From RYN-230 sp963717125 (lineage in GTDB: Bacteria; Actinomycetota; Actinomycetes; Streptosporangiales; Streptosporangiaceae): a DNA stretch of 64,000 bases. The translations under genes and the position numbers were made by a program. The DNA is taken from assembly GCA_963717125.1 (NCBI GenBank), contig CAVQVG010000006.1, forward strand, positions 62,001-126,000. The letters are read 5' to 3'. Of the stretch, positions 1-9,533 are shown one piece after another. A model generated the notes under the pieces. It was not told the origin of the DNA. It saw only the letters and a program-made list of their open reading frames with translations, and ran no database searches. Every line of letters begins with the position of its first letter. Position 1 is the stretch's first letter.

Positions 1-2
1 TG

Positions 3-1892
3 AGCGGCTACCGGTCCGGCCTCGGCGCAGACCGCACCGATCCGGTGCGAGCGTGGCTGGGCGGGCTCGCGGCGCTCGCGCGGACGGCCGCGAAGGAGTG
101 GCCGCGCGCGTCGGTCAAGGCCATCGACTGCGCCACGGCCTGGCCGCTGGCCGCGGTCGCCGATGCGATCGTCGCCGAACTGCTGACCGGCGGCGCGACG
201 GTCGATGTCGGCCTGCGCGCAGACGGGACAAGGATCACCCTGGAACTGGCCGCTATCCCAGCGGGCCAGGCTCCGCCGAACATCGGCCCGCAATCGGTGA
301 TCGTGGCCACCGGCGGAGCCAGGGGAGTCACCGGGGCGGCGCTGAAGCTGCTCGCCCGACAGCACCGGCCCCGGCTGGCCCTGCTCGGCCGGACACCGCT
401 GGACCCCGAGCCCGACGGCCTGCTGGCGGCGGCGGACCGGATTGAGCTGATCCAGTTGCTGGCCAAGCGCCAGCCCGGCACGCCGGCCGAGCTGGCCGCG
501 GCCGCGCACCGGGTGCTGGCGGCCCGCGAGATACGGGAAACGCTCAGCGCGATCGAGCAGTCGGGGGCGCGGGTCCGCTACTACGCGGTTGACGTGACCA
601 ACACGGCCGCGCTGGCCGGGACGCTGGCCGAGGTGCGGTCCGGCTGGGGGCCGATCACCGGGATCGTGCACGGGGCCGGGGTGGTGGCCGACGCGCTGAT
701 CGCGGACAAGACGCAGGACCAGTTCAACCGCGTCTTCGACCCGAAGGTCGAAGGGCTGCGCAGCCTGCTGGCGGCCACGGCGGACGATCCGCTGGAGGTG
801 CTGTGCGCCTTCTCCTCGGTGGCCGCCCAGTTCGGCAACCCGGGGCAGTGCGATTACGCGATGGCCAACGAGGTGCTGAACCAGGTGCTGTCGGCCGAGC
901 AGGCCCGCCGGACTGGCTGCGTGGTCCGGGCCATCGGGTGGGGCCCCTGGCAGGGCGGCATGGTCACCAGCGAACTTGCCGACCGCTTCCGTAACGCCGG
1001 CGTGGCGCTGATCGACCCGGATGTGGGCGCGGGGGCGTTCAGTGCGGAAATTGCCGATCCGGCGCAAGAGGTACGGGTCATCTTGGCTGCGGACGCTGGC
1101 GCCAGGCCGGAGGGCGGGCTGGCCGCGCAGGTCACGGTGGCCGGGCCGGCCTACGCCTACCTCGCGGACCACGAGGTCGGCGGGGTTCCCGTGGTTCCCG
1201 TCGCGACTGTGCTGGACTGGTTCGCTGGTGCGGCGCGCGCCTGGCGTCCGACCGCGAGCTCGATAGCCATCCGCGATCTGCGGGTTCTCGACAAGATCTT
1301 GCTGCCCCGGCTGGCGGACGGCGGGCACCGGCTCACCGTGCGCGGCCGTGCGGCGGACGCCGCGCAGGATCAGGCGCTGGACCTCGATCTGCTCGACGAG
1401 ACCGGTCAGCTGCACTATCGCGCACGCGCGACTGCGCCTGCACCGCTGGTCCCTGGCACCTGGGCGGCGCCTGCGGGCCTGGCGTCGCTGGCCAGCCCGT
1501 ACGACGGAGCGACCCTCTTCCACGGGCCGAGGTTCCAGGCCATCCGATCCGAGCCCATGGTCGGCCCGGCGGGCGCGCAATGCACCGTGGTCGGGTCACG
1601 CGCCCTGGGCTGGGAAGGGTCGTCCCGGCAGATAGATCCGGCCGCCGTAGACGGCGGGCTGCAACTCGCCGTGCTGTGGGCGAGGCAGGCGGGCGCCGGC
1701 CGCACGCTGCCGATGGCCATCGGCGAATGCCGGGTGCACCGGCCCGGCGCCGTCGAGGGCGAGGTCCGCTGCGTGGTCGTGGCGCAGCGGGCTGACGACT
1801 TCACCGCTGCCTGCGACGTCGCGCTGATCGACCCGGACGGGTCGCTGCGGGTCGAACTGCTCGGGGTGCAACTCGTCCGCCGTCCCGGGTGA
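3..1892 (+). CDS. Pfa2/PfaA-like PKS subunit, C-terminal part (KR and hot-dog DH), 5' truncated by window
   Basis: The frame is open from the first bases, so the true start and the expected KS-AT-ACP part lie upstream; the GTG at 45 is not taken as the start. A ketoreductase domain is visible: the NADPH loop VATGGARGVTGAAL lies near nt 301-345, and the catalytic region has Ser, Tyr and Asn in SSVAAQFGNPGQCDYAMANE (about nt 815-875). After it comes a hot-dog dehydratase-like domain starting at LADHEVGGVPVVPVATVLDW (nt 1162-1220), the type found after KR at the end of PfaA/Pfa2. It would reduce the beta-keto group and help dehydrate chains carried on the synthase's ACPs. The stop overlaps the GTG start of the next gene (GTGA), so the two subunits are translationally coupled. 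The assignment is by domain order; the product is unknown. Confidence 0.85.
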   Translation, partial: SGYRSGLGADRTDPVRAWLGGLAALARTAAKEWPRASVKAIDCATAWPLAAVADAIVAELLTGGATVDVGLRADGTRITLELAAIPAGQAPPNIGPQSVIVATGGARGVTGAALKLLARQHRPRLALLGRTPLDPEPDGLLAAADRIELIQLLAKRQPGTPAELAAAAHRVLAAREIRETLSAIEQSGARVRYYAVDVTNTAALAGTLAEVRSGWGPITGIVHGAGVVADALIADKTQDQFNRVFDPKVEGLRSLLAATADDPLEVLCAFSSVAAQFGNPGQCDYAMANEVLNQVLSAEQARRTGCVVRAIGWGPWQGGMVTSELADRFRNAGVALIDPDVGAGAFSAEIADPAQEVRVILAADAGARPEGGLAAQVTVAGPAYAYLADHEVGGVPVVPVATVLDWFAGAARAWRPTASSIAIRDLRVLDKILLPRLADGGHRLTVRGRAADAAQDQALDLDLLDETGQLHYRARATAPAPLVPGTWAAPAGLASLASPYDGATLFHGPRFQAIRSEPMVGPAGAQCTVVGSRALGWEGSSRQIDPAAVDGGLQLAVLWARQAGAGRTLPMAIGECRVHRPGAVEGEVRCVVVAQRADDFTAACDVALIDPDGSLRVELLGVQLVRRPG

Positions 1893-4800
1893 GCCATCCG
1901 AACCCGCTGCGTTTCCCAGCTACGACAGGCGGCATTGACGTGGAGCAGGAACCGATCGCGATCGTCGGCCGTGGCTGCGTCGTGCCCGGCGCGCTCGACC
2001 CCGACACCTTCTGGGCGAACATCGCGGCTGGCCAGTGCAGCCTCGACCCGGCATCCGGCGGCGGATTCGTGCGCGACTTCGACGCGTCTTTCGACGCCGC
2101 CGGTTTCGCCCTGGACGCCGAGGAGATCATGCCGCTCGACCCGCTCTACCGGTGGGTCCTGCACGCGGCGCGGCAGGCCCTGCGTGAGGCGGGCCAGCCG
2201 GCCGCGGGGCGGCCCGACGCGGGGCTGGTGCTCGGCAACCTGTCGTATCCGTCGGCCGGGCTGGTCACCTTCGCCGAGCAGATCTGGCGGGAGGGCCGGC
2301 CAGCGCCTGGCGCGGATCCGCGCAACCGGTTCTCCTCTGGCCTGCCGGCCCATGTCGCCGCCCGCGCGCTCGGCCTCGGGGCCGGCGGCTTCGCGCTGGA
2401 CGCCGCCTGCGCTTCGGCGCTGTACGCGATCAAGCTCGGCTGCGACCGGCTGCATGACGGTACCGCCAGCCTCATGGTCGCGGGGGGAGTCAGCTGCCCG
2501 GATCGCCCGCTCGTGCACGGCGGGTTCCACGAGCTTGGTGCGGTCAGCCCGACCGGGCAGTCCCGCCCCTTCGACCGCGCCGCCGACGGGCTCGTGCCCA
2601 GTGAGGGCGCCGCCCTGGTCGCCCTGATGCGGCTCGATGACGCGGTCAGCGCCGGGGTCCCGATCCTGGGCGTCATCAGGGCGATCGGGCTGTCCAACGA
2701 CGGCCGGACGGGCGGTCTGCTCGTGCCGTCCCAGGAGGGGCAGGAACGCGCGATGCGGCTCGCCTACGCCGCGGCTGGCGTGCCGCCGCGGACCGTGTCG
2801 CTGGTGGAGTGCCACGCGACCGGCACACCCGTCGGGGACGCGGTGGAGGCAGGCAGTATGGCGCGGGTGTTCGCTGACTGCGACGATCTCCCGGTGGGCT
2901 CGGTGAAGTCCAACGTCGGGCACCTGCTGACGGCCGCCGGGGGCGCGGGGCTGCTCAAGGTACTCGGCGCCATGCGGGCCCGGGTGCGTCCGCCCTCGCT
3001 GAGCGCGGCCGACCCGATCACGGCGTTCGACGGCACCCCGCTGCGCCTGCTGGCCGAGCAGGAGGACTGGCCGGGCCCGCGCCGCTGCGCGGTCAGCGCC
3101 TTCGGCTTCGGCGGCACCAACGCGCATCTGATCGTCGACGAATGGGTACCTGGTGCGGGCGCGCCCGCGGCCCGCCGGACGCGGCGACCAGACCCTGCGG
3201 TGGCGATCACCGCGATCGGCGCCAGGGTCGCCGACGGCGACGACGCGGACGACTTCCGGCAGGCGATCCTGCTCGGCGAGCGGCATCCGGGCCCGCGCTC
3301 GTTCATCGACGTCGGGCTGCCCGGCCTGCGCTTCCCCCCGCGCGACCTGGCGGTCGCGCACGCGCAGCACGTGCTCCTGCTCGAAGCGGCCAGGGAGGCC
3401 GCGGCCGGGATCGACCTGCCGCGCGAACGGACCACGGTCATTGTCGGCATGGGCGTCGATCCCGAGGTGGCGCGATACCCGGTGCTGAGCCGGGACAAGC
3501 CAGCGACGGAGTTCCCAGGTCCGGCCGTGCTCGGCACGATGCCGAACCTCGTGGCCAACCGGATCAACGTGCAGCTGAACCTCGGGGGACCCGGCTACAC
3601 GGTCTCTGCCGAGGAAGCGTCCGGGCTGGTCGCGCTGGGGCAGGCCGCCCGCGCGCTGCGGTGCGGCGAGGCGGACGCCGCCGTGGTCGGTGCCGTGGAC
3701 CTCTCCTGCGAACCGGTGCACCAGGCGGCGTTGCGCGCGCTTGGCCGCGACCGCGTGCCCGGTGACGCGGCCGTGGTGGTGATACTCGAGCGGCTGGCGG
3801 ATGCCCGCCGCGACGGCCGCCCGGTGATCGCGGTGCTCGACGACATCCAGTCAGCTGATGACGCGCCCGGATTGCTCGTCGGCGACGAGATGCCGGCCGA
3901 TGGCGCGGGCCCAGGCGGCCCGGCCCAGCTCGAACCGGCCCAGTTCGGTCCGGCCCGGTTCGATCCGGCCGAGCTGTTCGGCCGGGCGCACGCGGCCCAC
4001 GGGCTGGTCGCGGTCGCGGCCGCGGCCACGGCCGTGCGGCACCAGGCGATCCCGCGCCCGGGGGAGATGGCCATCCCGGTTTCTGGCGGGCTGGCCGCGC
4101 TGGCCACCGTCGAACCGCTGGGCGCCGTCCCGGTGAGCGTCCGGCTCCGGTCAGCCGGCCCGCCGGAGCCCTGGGCGGCCGGCCCGGCTCCGCGCCTTCG
4201 GCTGTACTCAGGGGCGGATCGCGCCGCGGTGCTCGAGGCGCTCGCGGCGGGCCGGGAGTCCGCGTCGGGGCCGGCCCGGCTGGCGATCATCGTCAGCGGA
4301 CACGAAGATCTCCCCGGCCGCGTCGAAGCCGCCCGCAGGTGGCTCGCCCACGAGGGACCCCGCCCGGACGCGGTCGCGTACCGTGACGCGCCGCTCGGCG
4401 GCGAGATCGCCTTCGTTTTCACCAACGGGTCCGCCGCCTATCCGGGCATGGGCGCCGAGCTGGCGCTGGCCTTCCCCGAGCTCGCCGAAGCGTTCGAGGC
4501 CAGCCACGCGCGGTTGCGGCCGCGTGCCGGGGAGGCTCAGGCCGCCCTGGCCCCGCGGGGTGTCATCGGCCGGATTCTCGGGGCCGCGGTGCTCGGCGGC
4601 TTCCACGCGGAACTCACCCGTGGCCTGCTGCGGATCCGGCCGGATGCCGCGATCGGATACTCCTCCGGGGAGTCCGCGGCGCTGGTTGCGCTCGGGGCCT
4701 GGACCGACCCGGCCGCCCTGAACGACGACGTGCAGGCCAGCGATCTGCTCGGCACCGACCTGACCGGCGAGTTCCGCGCCGTGCGCCGGGCCTGGCGGCG

Positions 4801-7800
4801 CCTCGGCGTGACAGGGGAGCGGTGGGTCAGCTACCTGGTCAGCGCCCCGGCTGACCAGGTCCGGGCCGCGCTCGGCCACGAGGTAGCCGCGTATCTGATG
4901 GCCATCAACGCGCCAGATGCCTGCCTCATCGGCGGGGAGGCGGCGGCGTGCGACGCGGTGCTGCGGCGGCTCGGAGCCGTGGCCGTGATCCCCATCGACT
5001 ACGGCATCGCCGCGCATGTCCCGGTGCTGGCCGACGTGGCGGAGGAATACCGGCGGCTGCACTGGCGGCCGACCGTGGACGTGCCGGGCGTCAGGTTCTA
5101 CAGCGGCGCCACGGGTGAGTCCTATCGTGCCTCCGCCGACCGGGCCGCGGACGCGCTTGCGGCCCAGATCGTCGGCACGATCGACTTCGTCCGCGTGATC
5201 GAGCGCGCGTGGGCCGACGGGGTGCGGGTGTTCGTCGAGCACGGGCCCCAAGCGCAGTGCACCGGGTGGATCCGCAGAATCCTGGGCGAGCGCGCCTACC
5301 TCAGCGTCGCGCTCGACGCGCCGGGCGGCCGGGGCACCCGCCAGCTGTGTCAGGTCGTCGCGGAGCTGGCCGCGGCGGGCGTGGAGGTCGACGCGGCGGC
5401 GCTCTTCGACCGTCTCGCCGCGGCTGCGACCGTTGCGGCTGCGACCGTTACGGCTGCCCCGGCCGCGGCTGCCCCCGCTGCGGCTGTCAGGACCGAGACG
5501 ATCCGGCTTCCCGCCCACCCGCCCGAGATGCGGCTGCCCGCGCGGGAGGCGCCGGTGACCGTCATGCCCCGGGCGCCGCGGCTGGTGCCGGTGGCTGACA
5601 GCTTTTTTATCCCCGACAGCTTCGTCTCTGGCAGCTTCATCCCTGGCACCTCCAGCCCGGGCACCAGGGACGGCTCTGCCCCCGCCGGGGCACAGAGTGC
5701 CGGCCCGGCGCAGGCGCCTGCCGGGGCCGCCGGCCTGGTCGCCATGCAGTTTCAGAACGTCACGGCGCTGCACCGGGACTTCCTGGCCAAGCAGACGCAG
5801 GCTCATGCCGAGTTCCTGCGCGCGCGCCAGCAGGGCGCCGCCGCGTTGATCACGATGATGCAGGGGGCGAGCGCGCCGTCGCCGGCGCCGCTCACCGAGC
5901 CCGATCAGCGCCTAGCGACGAACGGGCCGCCCGCGGCCGCACCCGCACCCGCGCCCGCGCCCGAACCCGCGCCCGCGCCCGAACCCGCGCCCGCAAGGCG
6001 CGCAGCTCCGCGCAGGCTGCCCCCGCCGTTGCCGAGCCGCACCGTCCCGCGCGGCCCGGCGTTCGATCGCGCCCAGGTCGAGCGGCTGGCTGATGGCAGG
6101 GTCTCTGAGCTGTTCGGCCCCCACTTCGCCGTGCTGGACGACCGGCCGAAGCAGACCCGCCTGCCTAGGCCCCCGATGCTGCTCGTCGACCGGGTGACTG
6201 GCATCGACGCGATCCCGGGCTCCATGGGCACCGGCACGGTATGGACCGAGACCGACGTCGCGCCGGACGGCTGGTACCTGGATGCGGCGGGCCGTATGGC
6301 GGCCGGGTTGATGATCGAGGCAGGGCAGGCGGACCTGCTGCTCATCAGCTGGCTGGGGGTCGACCTGCTCGGTGCGGGCGACCGGGTGTACCGGCTGCTC
6401 GGCTGTGAGGTCACGTTCCACGGGAGTCCGGCGCTCGCCGGTGAGACGCTCCGTTATGAGATCCAGATCTATCAGCACGCCGAGCACGACGGTGTCCGGA
6501 TCTTCTTCTTCCGTTATGACTGCTACGTCGGCGACGAGCTCCGGATGACGGTACGCGAAGGGCAAGCGGGGTTCTTCACCGACGGCCAGCTCACCAGCAC
6601 CGAGGGCCTGCCCTGGGAGGCCACGCAGATGCCGGCGGACGACGGACCGCTCGACCCGCCGGCCGTCCCGGTCGTGGGCCGCCGGTTCGGCGCCGACGAG
6701 GTGCGCGCCTTCGCCGAGGGACGGCCGGCTGACTGCTTCGGCGCGGAGTGGACCGCGGCCAGCGCGCACGTGCGAACGCCGCGCATCGGCGCGGGCCGGA
6801 TGCTGCGGTTCGACACGGTCACCGACGTCGATCCCGGCGGAGGGCCGCTGCGGCGCGGCTACCTGCGAGCCGAGGCCGCTGTGACCTCGGACGACTGGTT
6901 CTTCGACGGGCACTTCAAGAACGACCCGTGCATGCCGGGCACGCTGATGTTCGAGGGCGGCCTGCAGGCGATGGCGTTCTACCTGGCCGCACTCGGGTTC
7001 ACGCTCGGCCGGGACGGGTGGCGCTTCGAGCCCGTGCCGGAGGAGCCATGCGTGGTGCGGTGCCGCCGCCAGGTCAGCCCCGCCAGCCGCACGATCGTGT
7101 ACGAGGTCTTCGTGTCTGCGCTCTCGTCGGATCCGTGCCCCACGCTTTACGCGGACGTGCTCGGGACGGTGGACGGTGTGACGGCGTTCCACGCCCGCCG
7201 GGCCGCCGTGCGGCTGGCGCCCGACTGGCCGCTGGACCACTGGCGTCAGCTCGGGCCGCCCGGGGTTCAGCCAACCGGCGGGATCGTGCCCCTGCCCGTT
7301 CTGGGTGGCCTGGCTGGCGTGGGGGAGGCCGCCGCGCGTGACGCCCAGGCACCCGGCGCGGTGCGGGGCGCACCGGCAGTGCTGATCGACGGGGTGCGGC
7401 AGGACTACGCCGCTCTGCTCGCGTGCGCCTGGGGACGGCCCACCCAGGCGTTCGGGAGCGGCTACGCGCGATTCGATGGCCCACGCGGGATTCCGCACCT
7501 GCCCGGTCCGCCGTATCACTTCATGACCAGGATCGTCGCGACGGAGGGGCCGCTGGCCGGCCTGCAGCCGGGCAGCGCGGCGACCGCCGACTACGACGTG
7601 CCCGCCGACGTGTGGTACTTCGAGCAGAACGACGTGCCCACGATGCCGTTCTGCGTCCTCATGGAGGCAGCGCTGCAGCCCTGCGGCTGGCTTGCCACCT
7701 ACGTGGGCAGCGTCCTGACGTCCGAGGCTGATCTGCGGTTCAGGAACCTCGACGGAACCGGGACGGTCCGGCGCGAGGTGCCGCCGGCCACCGCGGCGCT

Positions 7801-8527
7801 GCGGACCAGGGTCGAGCTACGAGACATCTCCCGGCTCGGCGACATGATCATCGAGTCCTTCGCCGCCACCTGCACGATGCTCGGCGGGCCAGCCGACGGC
7901 GAGGTCGCGTTCGAGATGGAGACGGTGTTCGGCTTCTTCCCGCAGCAGGCCCTGGCCAGCCAGGTCGGCCTGCCGCCGTCGGCTGCGGAGCGGGCGCGGC
8001 TGGCCGAGCCGGGCGAGTACCGCGTGGACCTGCGGGCTCGCCCGCCGAGATACTGCGCGGGCCCGGCGCGCCTGCCAGGGCGGATGCTGCTCATGCTCGA
8101 CCGGGTCACCGGATACTGGCCCGACGCCGGCCAGGCCGGGCTCGGGCGGCTGCGCGCCGAGAAGGACGTCGAGCCAGGCGAGTGGTTCTTCAGGGCGCAC
8201 TTCTTCCAGGACCCGGTCATGCCAGGCTCGCTCGGCATCCAGGCGATGTGCCAGCTGCTTCAGTGGTATCTCATCGAGCGCGGCGTGGCGGCCGACCTGG
8301 CCGATCCGGGATTCGAGCCGGTCATGACAGGTCACCCACTGACGTGGAAATATCGCGGGCAGGTCCTGCCGACCGACGGGTGCGTCACCATCGAACTGGA
8401 AATCACCGGCGTGGGCGGCGACGAACGCGGCCGATACGCGACCGCGGACGGCTGGCTGTGGGTGGACGGCCTGCGCATCTACCACGTCAGCGACCTCGGG
8501 ATGCGCGTCGTCCCCGGCCGTCGTTGA
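1889..8527 (+). CDS. Pfa3/PfaC-like polyunsaturated fatty acid synthase subunit (KS-CLF-AT-DH-DH)
   Basis: 2212 residues, GTG start in a 4-bp overlap with the upstream subunit; GTG at 1940 is an alternative. Domains in order: a KS at about 17-420, with Cys in DAACASALYAIK and His in ECHATGTPVGD and KSNVGHLLTAAG; a chain-length-factor-like second KS at about 435-745, where the active Cys is replaced (TVSAEEASGL); an AT at about 830-1140 with nucleophile motif GYSSGE; a linker with a helical segment at about 1285-1330 and a Pro/Ala/Glu run near 1350; then four FabA-like hot-dogs forming two double-hot-dog dehydratases at about 1405-1830 and 1850-2200. Motifs WFFDGHFKNDPCMPGT and WFFRAHFFQDPVMPGS mark the catalytic halves. 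The order resembles myxobacterial Pfa3, but no AGPAT domain follows; the protein ends right after the last hot-dog. ACPs and the PfaD enoyl reductase would have to be upstream. The cluster may make polyunsaturated or partly reduced chains; the product is not deducible here. Confidence 0.9.
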   Translation: MSHPNPLRFPATTGGIDVEQEPIAIVGRGCVVPGALDPDTFWANIAAGQCSLDPASGGGFVRDFDASFDAAGFALDAEEIMPLDPLYRWVLHAARQALREAGQPAAGRPDAGLVLGNLSYPSAGLVTFAEQIWREGRPAPGADPRNRFSSGLPAHVAARALGLGAGGFALDAACASALYAIKLGCDRLHDGTASLMVAGGVSCPDRPLVHGGFHELGAVSPTGQSRPFDRAADGLVPSEGAALVALMRLDDAVSAGVPILGVIRAIGLSNDGRTGGLLVPSQEGQERAMRLAYAAAGVPPRTVSLVECHATGTPVGDAVEAGSMARVFADCDDLPVGSVKSNVGHLLTAAGGAGLLKVLGAMRARVRPPSLSAADPITAFDGTPLRLLAEQEDWPGPRRCAVSAFGFGGTNAHLIVDEWVPGAGAPAARRTRRPDPAVAITAIGARVADGDDADDFRQAILLGERHPGPRSFIDVGLPGLRFPPRDLAVAHAQHVLLLEAAREAAAGIDLPRERTTVIVGMGVDPEVARYPVLSRDKPATEFPGPAVLGTMPNLVANRINVQLNLGGPGYTVSAEEASGLVALGQAARALRCGEADAAVVGAVDLSCEPVHQAALRALGRDRVPGDAAVVVILERLADARRDGRPVIAVLDDIQSADDAPGLLVGDEMPADGAGPGGPAQLEPAQFGPARFDPAELFGRAHAAHGLVAVAAAATAVRHQAIPRPGEMAIPVSGGLAALATVEPLGAVPVSVRLRSAGPPEPWAAGPAPRLRLYSGADRAAVLEALAAGRESASGPARLAIIVSGHEDLPGRVEAARRWLAHEGPRPDAVAYRDAPLGGEIAFVFTNGSAAYPGMGAELALAFPELAEAFEASHARLRPRAGEAQAALAPRGVIGRILGAAVLGGFHAELTRGLLRIRPDAAIGYSSGESAALVALGAWTDPAALNDDVQASDLLGTDLTGEFRAVRRAWRRLGVTGERWVSYLVSAPADQVRAALGHEVAAYLMAINAPDACLIGGEAAACDAVLRRLGAVAVIPIDYGIAAHVPVLADVAEEYRRLHWRPTVDVPGVRFYSGATGESYRASADRAADALAAQIVGTIDFVRVIERAWADGVRVFVEHGPQAQCTGWIRRILGERAYLSVALDAPGGRGTRQLCQVVAELAAAGVEVDAAALFDRLAAAATVAAATVTAAPAAAAPAAAVRTETIRLPAHPPEMRLPAREAPVTVMPRAPRLVPVADSFFIPDSFVSGSFIPGTSSPGTRDGSAPAGAQSAGPAQAPAGAAGLVAMQFQNVTALHRDFLAKQTQAHAEFLRARQQGAAALITMMQGASAPSPAPLTEPDQRLATNGPPAAAPAPAPAPEPAPAPEPAPARRAAPRRLPPPLPSRTVPRGPAFDRAQVERLADGRVSELFGPHFAVLDDRPKQTRLPRPPMLLVDRVTGIDAIPGSMGTGTVWTETDVAPDGWYLDAAGRMAAGLMIEAGQADLLLISWLGVDLLGAGDRVYRLLGCEVTFHGSPALAGETLRYEIQIYQHAEHDGVRIFFFRYDCYVGDELRMTVREGQAGFFTDGQLTSTEGLPWEATQMPADDGPLDPPAVPVVGRRFGADEVRAFAEGRPADCFGAEWTAASAHVRTPRIGAGRMLRFDTVTDVDPGGGPLRRGYLRAEAAVTSDDWFFDGHFKNDPCMPGTLMFEGGLQAMAFYLAALGFTLGRDGWRFEPVPEEPCVVRCRRQVSPASRTIVYEVFVSALSSDPCPTLYADVLGTVDGVTAFHARRAAVRLAPDWPLDHWRQLGPPGVQPTGGIVPLPVLGGLAGVGEAAARDAQAPGAVRGAPAVLIDGVRQDYAALLACAWGRPTQAFGSGYARFDGPRGIPHLPGPPYHFMTRIVATEGPLAGLQPGSAATADYDVPADVWYFEQNDVPTMPFCVLMEAALQPCGWLATYVGSVLTSEADLRFRNLDGTGTVRREVPPATAALRTRVELRDISRLGDMIIESFAATCTMLGGPADGEVAFEMETVFGFFPQQALASQVGLPPSAAERARLAEPGEYRVDLRARPPRYCAGPARLPGRMLLMLDRVTGYWPDAGQAGLGRLRAEKDVEPGEWFFRAHFFQDPVMPGSLGIQAMCQLLQWYLIERGVAADLADPGFEPVMTGHPLTWKYRGQVLPTDGCVTIELEITGVGGDERGRYATADGWLWVDGLRIYHVSDLGMRVVPGRR
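5939..5994 (+). repeat. Pro/Ala/Glu codon repeat in PKS linker
   Basis: Short in-frame tandem repetition of CCCGCGCCCGAA-like units encodes an AP/EP-rich stretch between the AT region and the first dehydratase. It is probably a flexible interdomain linker and is prone to slippage. Confidence 0.7.
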
Positions 8528-8542
8528 GGGCTTGCCCGCGAG

Positions 8543-9325
8543 TTACTCCGGGGCCACCGTCTCGAGCCGGTAACGGTCGAGCCGCTCGCGGTGCGAGGGG
8601 AGGATGGCCGCGTCGGGAAGGCCGCGCAGGAAGAACTCGAGCGCCTTCATCTTCATCCGGCGCTTGACCGGATTCACTTTGCTGAGCTTGAGCGCCTCGT
8701 CCAGCGAGTTCGGAATATCGATCATGACCGGCACCACGGGGTGATTCCAAATGTCCCCGTCCGGCCCGATGCGGATCCAGGACGCCCCGAAGATCATCTT
8801 GCATCGCCGGTAAAGCCTTGTGTCACAGGCCACGAGCAGAAGCTGATACCGCTGGTCCAGCGAGTAATGCCATACCGCGCGGTACAGCATGAGCGCTGCC
8901 TTCCCGCTGACGCCTGGTTCTCGCACCAGAGCCGATATCTCGCCGCAGGCAGCTGGGTCGGCCCCTTCGAGCAGGCGCCGGTATTCCGGGTAAAGGTCCT
9001 GAGTCACATAGGCGGGAAAAGACTTGAGCCCCTGGCCAGGATCGGCCTGGATAATGCGAGCGGTGGCGACCGTATGCGGCGCACCGTCCCGGAATCCTTG
9101 CACGCTAAAATACTGCGCGTGCGCCTGGTAAGGATCTTTGACCGGCCCTATGTACAAGCCATCACTGGTGAGATCCGCGTCGGTTACGAAATCAAGCGCG
9201 CGGTAGATCCGCGCGTGCAATTCTTTCGCGGCGCTTAACTGCTCGGGGTACTTGACGATAACGGTCCGCAGTCCAGGAATCTCGGTGTTGAGCTGCCGGT
9301 AATACTTCAACGTCTGCTTGATCAC
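8543..9325 (-). CDS. FeeM-like N-acyltransferase (GNAT / autoinducer-synthase fold)
   Basis: 260 residues, GTG start at 9325 with a GGAG element upstream. The N-terminal two thirds read like the FeeM / acyl-homoserine-lactone-synthase branch of the GNAT fold: SAAKELHARIYRALDFV near residue 30, a core strand with HTVATARIIQ near 85, then GEISALVREPG near 130 and LLLVACDTRLYRRCKMIFGA near 165, where the family has the acyl-donor strand and helix. FeeM-type enzymes take an acyl chain from an acyl-ACP and attach it to an amino acid such as tyrosine. The gene converges on the PKS with only 15 bp between stops. It looks less GC-biased than the synthase genes, a possible sign of separate acquisition. 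Other GNAT lipid acyltransferases are possible; substrate is unknown. Confidence 0.6.
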   Translation of the reverse strand: MIKQTLKYYRQLNTEIPGLRTVIVKYPEQLSAAKELHARIYRALDFVTDADLTSDGLYIGPVKDPYQAHAQYFSVQGFRDGAPHTVATARIIQADPGQGLKSFPAYVTQDLYPEYRRLLEGADPAACGEISALVREPGVSGKAALMLYRAVWHYSLDQRYQLLLVACDTRLYRRCKMIFGASWIRIGPDGDIWNHPVVPVMIDIPNSLDEALKLSKVNPVKRRMKMKALEFFLRGLPDAAILPSHRERLDRYRLETVAPE

Positions 9326-9493
9326 CTGGCGACTCCAGTCATACGGTCACTTAAGGGTTGAGCTCATGGCAATCGTAGACCTTATCAACTTATCCAGGAA
9401 CGGGGCGGCCCAGCGAGCGCGGGCCGAATGGACCTCCGGGCGGGCCCGGCGTTCCGGCCCAGGGGCCTGGCCGCGCCCACCACGCGGCGGGCC

Positions 9494-9522
9494 TTGACGT
9501 CAGCCACTCCGTCAGGTTTAAC
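9494..9522 (+). promoter_or_regulatory. Putative promoter of the arsR-SRPBCC operon
   Basis: TTGACG (9494-9499), a 17-bp spacer and TTTAAC (9517-9522). The expected transcription start falls at about 9529-9532, i.e. on the GTG codon of the ArsR gene, and there is no ribosome-binding site before that codon. A leaderless transcript is the simplest reading. Confidence 0.55.
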
Positions 9523-9533
9523 TAACCGTTAGT
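9521..9533. promoter_or_regulatory. Palindromic operator overlapping the ArsR start codon
   Basis: ACTAACCGTTAGT is a perfect inverted repeat (6-bp arms, 1-bp centre). It overlaps the predicted -10 box and the first bases of the ArsR gene, the position expected for an autorepressor site. It is inferred to be the ArsR binding site. Confidence 0.55.

Noticed and set aside
1415..3721. 768-residue open frame antisense to the PKS
   Set aside because: Composition is Arg/Gly/His-rich without motifs, and it mirrors the codon bias of the PKS genes; it is a GC-rich shadow.
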